Below, one piece after another: positions 6,448 to 12,070 of a stretch of DNA of 20,393 nucleotides. The DNA comes from CAYUBI01 sp964443005. GTDB taxonomy: Bacteria > Margulisbacteria > Riflemargulisbacteria > GWF2-35-9 > CAYUBI01. Position numbers and translations under genes: made by a program. Where the stretch lies: assembly GCA_964443005.1 (NCBI GenBank), contig CAYUBI010000037.1, positions 1 to 20,393 on the forward strand, written 5' to 3'. The notes under the pieces are model-generated. The model did no database searches and was not told the DNA's origin. It worked only from the letters and a program-made list of their open reading frames with translations. Every line of letters starts with the position of its first letter. Within the stretch, counting starts at the first letter, position 1.

Positions 6448-7528
6448 TAATCCTGTTTTTATAGTCAATGAGCTTTTATCATCTGCTGTTAATGAAAAAG
6501 CGAGTGACTTGCATTGTCAACCTAATGAAAATTCTTATGATATATATTTGCGCGTTGAAGGGCAGCTTAGAAAAGTTGAGTCATTTACGCATGAACAAGC
6601 AACGTTAATGGTAAATCGTTTAAAGCTGATGGGCAGACTCAATTCATCAACTACGCATCTGCCGCAGGATGGGCATTTTAGCTTTGAAACTGTTGATAAA
6701 ATTACGCAAGTCGAAATTCGTATCTCAACAATCCCAACGCCATATGGCGAATCTGTGGCTTTACGGTTTTTGAAACAAGCTTATCAAATTATTCCATTAT
6801 ATCAATTAGGGTTTTTGCAGTCACAACAAGAAGAATTAGCACAATTGCTGAAAAAACGAGAAGGCTTAATTATAGTTACGGGCCCAACAGGAAGCGGAAA
6901 AACAACAACGCTATATGCTGCGATTCAGGAAAAAATGAAAGATGCCTTACGAATTATTACGATTGAAGATCCCATTGAATATAAATTGTCGGGAATTACA
7001 CAAACTGAAGTTAATTCAGATGCTGGATATACCTTTGCTATAGGACTCAAAGCTATTTTGCGGCATGATCCGGACGTGATTTTGATTGGCGAAATTCGCG
7101 ATGAAGAAACAGCTGGAATTGCGATTAAAGCAGCGTTGACTGGGCATTTGGTTTTGGCGACATTACATACAAATGATGTTGTTTCTGCAATAACTCGGCT
7201 GTTAGATTTAGGGGTTCCTCCTTTATTTCTTGCTGATGCTTTAAAAGGCGTTGTTAATCAACGTTTAATTCCGTGTCAATGTTCGTTGTGTTTGGGTAAA
7301 GGGTGTTCTTTTTGTAGTCAAACAGGTAGAAAAGGGCGTCAAGCAGTTTTTGAAATTTTGACTTTAACTGAAAGTATTGCTGAAGCTGTTGTTTTACACC
7401 AATCTGTTTTAGACATTAAACGAATTTTGCAACAAAGTCAATTTGTATCGCTGGCTAATGCTGCAGCATGGTGGGTTCAGCAAAACCGGTTTCTTTGTCA
7501 GGATATTGAATGGATTCATCAGACGTAA
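6440..7528 (+). CDS. GspE/PilB-type secretion or pilus assembly ATPase, short form
   Basis: From GTG 6440 the protein has 362 residues. It contains the N2 domain (ASDLHCQPNENSYDIYLRVEGQLR) and the full motor domain: Walker A GPTGSGKT (148-155), Asp box IEDPIEY (175-181), Walker B LIGEIRDEE, and His box TGHLVLATLHTND. A cysteine zinc motif follows (C281, C284, C289, C292, plus C279), which is typical of GspE/PilB and absent from PilT. The N1/MshEN domain of full-length GspE/PilB is missing. The open frame runs back into aroE (to 6371), but that part (for example GQNDLLRIRWLKNCW) is simply the aroE sequence in another frame. The GTG overlaps aroE by 8 nt. It powers type IV pilus, type II secretion or competence machinery; the partner genes are not in the window. 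Confidence 0.88.
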   Translation: MDNNPVFIVNELLSSAVNEKASDLHCQPNENSYDIYLRVEGQLRKVESFTHEQATLMVNRLKLMGRLNSSTTHLPQDGHFSFETVDKITQVEIRISTIPTPYGESVALRFLKQAYQIIPLYQLGFLQSQQEELAQLLKKREGLIIVTGPTGSGKTTTLYAAIQEKMKDALRIITIEDPIEYKLSGITQTEVNSDAGYTFAIGLKAILRHDPDVILIGEIRDEETAGIAIKAALTGHLVLATLHTNDVVSAITRLLDLGVPPLFLADALKGVVNQRLIPCQCSLCLGKGCSFCSQTGRKGRQAVFEILTLTESIAEAVVLHQSVLDIKRILQQSQFVSLANAAAWWVQQNRFLCQDIEWIHQT

Positions 7529-7544
7529 CACAATAAATTAGATG

Positions 7545-9587
7545 TTATCCTTCTTCTGTTAAGGGTCGCAATCTTGTGTTCATTTCATGTAGAATTGCAT
7601 TGGTTGCTTCCATTAATAAACTGTTATGTAAGATTTTTTCCTCATCATTTAGCATTGGAATTTTTTTTTGATAGGCTAAAGCTTTTTTAAATTGAGGCGT
7701 CCCTGTTTTCCAGGGCTCTTTGATTCCAGCTGTTTGAATAAAATAATTTTTCACTTTTTCTAAATCATAAATAATTTGTTTAAATTGTTGATATTTGTCA
7801 AGAAATACTGAACGTAATTTTGTCTTGATATCTGGAAAACATGCCATGGGTACACTTAAGTAATTCGCACCCATGCCCATAAAATTAAATGCCCAATCTT
7901 GATTCTCGGCTAAGGATCCACAAACGCCTATGGGTATGTTGTTTTTGATGGCGGTTTTAATAATATGTTCATAAATTAGTAATTTATAAGGATTAAGTTC
8001 ATGAAGATAGATGTCCGCTTCTTCTTCTTTACTCTGGTCAATAAATCGATTCTCATGAAAAACATAATGGCCCATATCATTGGTGCCAAGACTTGCAAAA
8101 TTAATTTTTTGCATAACGTCTTCAAGATTGTCTAGAATTTCTTGGGTTTCTATCATGATGCCTAGATTAATTTTATCAGAAGTAAACATAATACCCTCTT
8201 GTTCTAAATGATTCAGTGCTTCATTAATAATTAATTTGAAAAAAGTAATATCTTCACTGTTTTTAATCATAGGAACTAAAACTGAAAGTTTGGGTATGCC
8301 TTTAATCTTTGCAGCAGTGATCATTGCTTTGAGTTGGTTAACATAAATTTGATAGTTTGCCGGACTGTTTTTGATTAAATCCAAGCCTCTGCCATGTCCT
8401 GTAAAGAATTTTAATTGTTTGTCGGGTGCTAAATCAAACATGCGAATGATTGCATTCGGAAACTTGCCAAGGATGTTTTTGTAGTCATCTACTTGTGTGC
8501 TAAAATTAGGTTCAATGGATGATTGATGGTAGAGTAATTCAGTTCTTACTAAACCAAGGTTTTCAATATAATTACTATATCGATGAAGCAAGCTTTCTCT
8601 ACTGCTAAGATTCGCATATAAATGAAATGGTTTTCTTTCTGTGTCTGATAATCGATCTAAAGTAAGCGATCTTTTTGTTAAGACTCTATTTGCAACTAGT
8701 TGTGTTTGTTGATAGTTTTTAATTATTCTTTCACAACGTAATTTTTGTTCTGAAGACTGATTTGTCCATACAGTTGATTCATAAGGATTAATAAAAATGC
8801 TGGTTGCACCCATTAGATCAGCATTAAAAATTTTTGTTATAAAAGGTATTTCTTGTTCTCTGGCCATAATGCTTTGATGTTGATTGTGCTTGTTTTGTTC
8901 TGTAATGATTCCTTTTAGTTTGCCTTCATAAAGAAGATGAATATGATGTGCAGCAAAGTCATTAGTTACTAACAGACATTCTGTGTGTTTTGCGATTTTA
9001 TCTGCTAAACTCTCGTCTTCTTCGATACATCCAAGGTGTTTAAGTAATAATTCGCCAAAACTTAAAATATCTGGAGCTCTAGCTTTTAAATAATCACTGG
9101 GCATATCTAAAAATTTTTTTTCTGTTTCTAATATCACGGTTTTGATAATAAATTCAATTGGTTTTTTAACGAGATTTAGTTTATTCTTTAAATCTTGTTC
9201 TGAAAAATGTCGATCGTTGAGTAAGGTAAGATAAAATTCATAGAATGCTTTTTGACTTTGATTCTCTTCACTATTCTTTGTTTTTTTTTCTAATTCCTCT
9301 TGTATGTTTTCTAATTCTTTTTGTACACTAATTTTTGCAGTTTTAAATCGTTGCATTTCTGCACTTAATTCCGGTTTTGTTAGGTCTTTATCAGATACTG
9401 GGATTTCTTTAAAAATAAGTTGCTTATGAAAGACAATATTTTCTGAAATTAGTGGAGAACCTAGTGCTAAAGTTTCTCCTTTAAAGCTAGCTGCACCTAA
9501 TGAAATTGTCTTATTGTTTAACAAAGCCTTGCCCCTCTTTAACTTGGTTCTAGATAATATATCGTTCAGTATTCTGATAATTCCCAC
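7545..9587 (-). CDS. ptsI: PTS enzyme I (phosphoenolpyruvate-protein phosphotransferase)
   Basis: This enzyme moves phosphate from PEP to HPr at the head of the sugar phosphotransferase system. Visible landmarks are the phospho-histidine H237 (HQSIMAREQEIPF), PEP-site residues R348 (GLVRTELL) and R382 (IRMFDLAPDK), E480 (GIMIET), N503-D504 (LGTNDMGHY), R514 and catalytic C556 (GVCGSLAEN). The usual GGRTSH before the histidine is NKHNQH, an unusual loop. At 680 residues it is about 100 longer than E. coli enzyme I, with a longer N-terminal half and about 50 extra C-terminal residues. The first start is GTG 9587, directly after a TAA and without a ribosome binding site. TTG 9524 has AGAGGGG 7 nt upstream and is the better start (659 aa). 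No ptsH or sugar-specific component is adjacent, so a regulatory role is possible. Confidence 0.87.
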   Translation of the reverse strand: MGIIRILNDILSRTKLKRGKALLNNKTISLGAASFKGETLALGSPLISENIVFHKQLIFKEIPVSDKDLTKPELSAEMQRFKTAKISVQKELENIQEELEKKTKNSEENQSQKAFYEFYLTLLNDRHFSEQDLKNKLNLVKKPIEFIIKTVILETEKKFLDMPSDYLKARAPDILSFGELLLKHLGCIEEDESLADKIAKHTECLLVTNDFAAHHIHLLYEGKLKGIITEQNKHNQHQSIMAREQEIPFITKIFNADLMGATSIFINPYESTVWTNQSSEQKLRCERIIKNYQQTQLVANRVLTKRSLTLDRLSDTERKPFHLYANLSSRESLLHRYSNYIENLGLVRTELLYHQSSIEPNFSTQVDDYKNILGKFPNAIIRMFDLAPDKQLKFFTGHGRGLDLIKNSPANYQIYVNQLKAMITAAKIKGIPKLSVLVPMIKNSEDITFFKLIINEALNHLEQEGIMFTSDKINLGIMIETQEILDNLEDVMQKINFASLGTNDMGHYVFHENRFIDQSKEEEADIYLHELNPYKLLIYEHIIKTAIKNNIPIGVCGSLAENQDWAFNFMGMGANYLSVPMACFPDIKTKLRSVFLDKYQQFKQIIYDLEKVKNYFIQTAGIKEPWKTGTPQFKKALAYQKKIPMLNDEEKILHNSLLMEATNAILHEMNTRLRPLTEEG

Positions 9588-9649
9588 TTAATTTCAGAAC
9601 TCTATGTGGTGAGTTGAAATACCTTTTGGCGAAAGGATTTTCTGTGGGT

Positions 9650-9712
9650 CAAATTTTCCGCTTTTTTTCGACGAATAGCGGTGCTATTAGCCTCAAAAAA
9701 ATAGAAAATTTG
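9650..9712. repeat. long imperfect hairpin (about 63 nt)
   Basis: Three nested arm pairs line up: CAAATTTTC (9650-9658) with GAAAATTTG (9704-9712), T7 (9662-9668) with A7 (9695-9701), and AATAGC (9674-9679) with GCTATT (9683-9688) around a GGT loop. The unpaired joints are 2 to 6 nt. It lies between ptsI and the truncated AAA-ATPase gene. The rest of 9588-9775 shows no gene. It may be a miniature mobile repeat, a bidirectional terminator or an RNA structure; the sequence alone does not decide. Confidence 0.5.
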
Positions 9713-9823
9713 CCTTTAATTGTTGTTATCCATAATTTTGCATTCCCACAATTTAGCCTTTAAAAGTTTTCAGCGTTGTTATTTTTTTGGTTTCCACTAG
9801 AATGGTGTAGAGGAGCTGACCTA

Positions 9824-10003
9824 ATGAAAAAATTACCGATTGGTATTCAAACTTTTGAGAAATTAATTAATGATGATTGTTTATATATTGATAAAACAAA
9901 AATGATTTATCAGTTAATTCAGTCTGGTAGCGTCTACTTTCTCTCTTGTCCTCGCCGTTTTGGCAAGTCATTACTGCTATCAACGCTGGTGCAGCTGAAA
10001 TAG
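9824..10003 (+). pseudogene. 5' fragment of an AAA-ATPase-like/PD-(D/E)XK gene (copy 1)
   Basis: Fifty-five residues closely match the start of the full-length gene at 10413: MKKLPIGIQTFEKLINDD, then YIDKTKMIYQLI, then the Walker A region CPRRFGKSLLLSTL. The match stops at about 9988, right after the codons for STL. The frame then runs four codons into unrelated sequence and ends at TAG 10001-10003. All of the Walker B, sensor and nuclease regions are missing, so it cannot work as an ATPase. The ribosome binding site (GAGGAG) and about 45 nt of upstream sequence are nearly the same as in front of the third copy at 19873, so the two share a recent source. Confidence 0.85.
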
Positions 10004-10263
10004 CCTTGATTGCATCAACCGCCAATTACGCTACCGCAGCTGGTGCAGCTGATTTAGCAACAACAGCGAATGCTATAGGTGCTGCCTTTATTGTTGCGAT
10101 ATCTAATGGTGGGACAGGAACATCCAATATCGCTGGAGCACTTACCAGCTTTGGACTGAGAGGGTTCAATTCTAATTATACTGCAGACAATGCAATATTC
10201 GTTTCCTCAAATGGCTATGTTGGCATTGGCGCTACTATCGTCGTTGGCGACGACTGCGCTTGA
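9983..10263 (+). pseudogene. fragment of a tail-fibre-like / surface repeat protein
   Basis: In the frame ending at TGA 10261-10263 the sequence encodes Ala-rich repeats of the type seen in phage tail fibres and related surface proteins: AGAAEIALIASTANYATAAG, AADLATTANAIG, then SNGGTGTSNIAGALTSFGLRG and NAIFVSSNGYVGIG. The upstream part of this frame (from an ATG at 9946) is out-of-frame AAA-ATPase sequence, so the gene has lost its 5' end at the junction near 9988. Base composition is visibly more GC-rich than in neighbouring genes, and GCTGGTGCAGCTGA occurs twice (9985 and 10039). The downstream part of a usual fibre is missing too. Probably non-functional. Family assignment rests on repeat style only. 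Confidence 0.55.
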
Positions 10264-10269
10264 AAGTCG

Positions 10270-10289
10270 GGGCGAATAATTATTCGCCC
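10270..10289. repeat. perfect 20-nt palindrome
   Basis: GGGCGAATAATTATTCGCCC is a perfect 10+10 palindrome 6 nt after the tail-fibre-like fragment ends. It is followed by TTGCTATCG rather than a T run, so it is a poor rho-independent terminator on this strand. It resembles the short intergenic palindromic repeats scattered in many bacterial genomes. The rest of 10264-10412 holds the promoter of the next gene. Confidence 0.7.
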
Positions 10290-10334
10290 TTGCTATCGTC
10301 CTAGAATATCTGATGAGAATTTCTAAGAATTTGA

Positions 10335-10363
10335 TTGAGTATAAGTAATTTTGGCTTTATACT
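10335..10363 (+). promoter_or_regulatory. promoter of the full-length AAA-ATPase gene
   Basis: TTGAGT (10335-10340), a 17-nt spacer and TATACT (10358-10363). GTATAA and TTATAC form a 6-bp inverted repeat within it. The expected start near 10370 gives a leader of about 43 nt ending in AAGGAG 8 nt before the ATG. Confidence 0.5.
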
Positions 10364-10412
10364 TATTATAAATAAACCTAATTGTGTTTAGCGAGCATAA
10401 GGAGCTAATTTA

Positions 10413-11990
10413 ATGAAAAAATTACCCATTGGCATTCAAACATTTTCTGAAATCATTGAAGAAGATTATCTTTATATTGATAAAACAGAAATAATTTACA
10501 AGTTAATTGCTTGTGGGAAAATTTATTTTCTCTCCCGCCCTCGCCGATTTGGAAAATCGTTACTGCTCTCTACGTTAGATGCAATTTTCAAAGGAAAGAA
10601 AGAGCTCTTCAAGGGGTTGTGGATTTATGACCAGCCTTTTGAATGGAAAGAGTATCCGGTTATTCGCATTGATTTTAGTAAAATTCAATTTGAATCTATA
10701 GTAGAATTAAAAACTGAAATAATTCGATTATTAGATAGCAATGCAAACGAATATGGCATTGAATTGCGTGAGGAAAAATACCATGCTCGGTTTGAAGAGC
10801 TTATAAAAAAATTAGGACAACGCGGAAAAGTCGTTGTCCTAATTGACGAATATGACAAACCAATTTTAGATCATATTACGGATACGGAAACAGCCAAGGA
10901 AATACAAGAAGCCTTAAAAGGATTTTATACAGTCATCAAAGGATCTGACGAATATTTGAAATTTATCTTTCTGACAGGTGTTAGTAAATTCAGCAAAGTC
11001 GGTGTGTTTTCGGGGCTCAATAATTTAGACGATATTACCATGTCTTTGGATTATGCATCAATTCTTGGCTATACACCACAGGAAGTCGAATCTTATTTTA
11101 TTGATTATATAGATGCTTTAATAACAACAACACAAAAGAGCATCGAAACTATTCGAGAATTGATTAAACAGTGGTATAACGGTTATCGATTTACGCTAGC
11201 AGAAGCATATGTGTATAATCCATTTTCTACGTTATTGTTATTTAAGCATCGCCAGTTTAAAAACTACTGGTTTGAAACAGGCACTCCAACGTTTTTAATT
11301 GATTTAATTACAACCAGTCAATTTGATGTGCCCAGCCTACATCACTTAACTGTTGGTGAACAAGCTTTTGCAAGTTATGAAATTGGCAATTTATCGCCCA
11401 TAGCGCTTTTATATCAAACAGGATATTTAACAATTAAAGAGTTCGTAGGGCGCTTGTACACCTTGGGTTTTCCGAATTTGGAAGTTGAAGATTCCTTTCT
11501 TAATTATTTGTCTGAAGCCTATAGCAACGTTCCCAAGGAACTGACTGAAAATTATTTAGACAAGCTGATTCGTGCGCTGGACAGCGCAAATATGCCTCTA
11601 TTTTTTGAAACATTAAAAGTATTTTTTGCCAATATTCCATATACGTTGAATATTGAATTTGAAAAACATTATCAAACAATTTTTTATATTGTTTTTACGC
11701 TGCTGGGATTGCGCATTCAAGCAGAAGTCGTTACCAATCAAGGGCGAATTGATGCAGTGATTGAAACAGCTACTATTGTCTATATATTTGAGTTCAAGCT
11801 GAGTGGCACAAAAGAGCAAGCACTAGAACAGATCAAGCAAAATGACTATGCACGGAAGTATCAGGGCACAAACAAAAAGATTGTTTTAGTAGGCGTAGAA
11901 TTTGATTCGGTAAAGCGGAATGTGGGGCAGTGGATAACGGACCTCACTCCCCGGCCCCCTCTCCCTTTAACGGGAGAGGGCCGCGGCTAG
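10413..11990 (+). CDS. AAA-ATPase-like protein with C-terminal PD-(D/E)XK nuclease-like domain (copy 2, full length)
   Basis: This 525-residue member of the AAA-ATPase-like/DUF1703 (PDDEXK_9) family has an N-terminal ATPase module with Walker A RPRRFGKSLLLST (42-54) and Walker B VVVLIDEYDKP (140-150). The middle region has TGVSKFSKVGVFSGLNN and the WYNGYRF motif. A C-terminal nuclease-like core keeps D447 (QGRIDAVIE) and E460-x-K462 (IFEFKL), followed by Q473. The biological role of the family is not established; members are often present in many copies per genome and annotated as transposase-like or defence-like. The last about 15 residues (LTPRPPLPLTGEGRG) come from a GC-rich palindromic repeat that replaced the original end. 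It lies between a truncated copy and polA, with its own promoter and ribosome binding site. Confidence 0.9.
   Translation: MKKLPIGIQTFSEIIEEDYLYIDKTEIIYKLIACGKIYFLSRPRRFGKSLLLSTLDAIFKGKKELFKGLWIYDQPFEWKEYPVIRIDFSKIQFESIVELKTEIIRLLDSNANEYGIELREEKYHARFEELIKKLGQRGKVVVLIDEYDKPILDHITDTETAKEIQEALKGFYTVIKGSDEYLKFIFLTGVSKFSKVGVFSGLNNLDDITMSLDYASILGYTPQEVESYFIDYIDALITTTQKSIETIRELIKQWYNGYRFTLAEAYVYNPFSTLLLFKHRQFKNYWFETGTPTFLIDLITTSQFDVPSLHHLTVGEQAFASYEIGNLSPIALLYQTGYLTIKEFVGRLYTLGFPNLEVEDSFLNYLSEAYSNVPKELTENYLDKLIRALDSANMPLFFETLKVFFANIPYTLNIEFEKHYQTIFYIVFTLLGLRIQAEVVTNQGRIDAVIETATIVYIFEFKLSGTKEQALEQIKQNDYARKYQGTNKKIVLVGVEFDSVKRNVGQWITDLTPRPPLPLTGEGRG
11941..11990 (+). repeat. GC-rich palindromic repeat captured in the end of the AAA-ATPase gene
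   Basis: CCCTCTCCC (11957-11965) and GGGAGAGGG (11972-11980) form a 9-bp perfect stem around TTTAAC, inside a C/G-rich stretch starting ACCTCACTCCCCGGCC. This composition is foreign to the AT-rich surroundings. The pattern matches a common class of bacterial intergenic palindromes that, when read through, yield tails of the PRPPLPLTGEG kind. It ends with the gene's own TAG (11988-11990). Confidence 0.7.
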
Positions 11991-12070
11991 GGAGTTGGTT
12001 GGCAATGTTACGGTTAATTTCGCGGGGTGAGGTATGCAAAGGAGAATAAATTAAACGTGGGAGATCCATC

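Noticed and set aside
7526..7547. TAACA/TGTTA inverted repeat between the convergent ATPase and ptsI genes as a terminator
   Set aside because: The arms are only 5 bp, made of stop codons of both genes, with a long loop and no T run.
9776..9823. Extended N-terminus on the first ATPase fragment (MLFFWFPLEWCRG...)
   Set aside because: This stretch contains the conserved ribosome binding site, and both other copies begin at MKKLPI.
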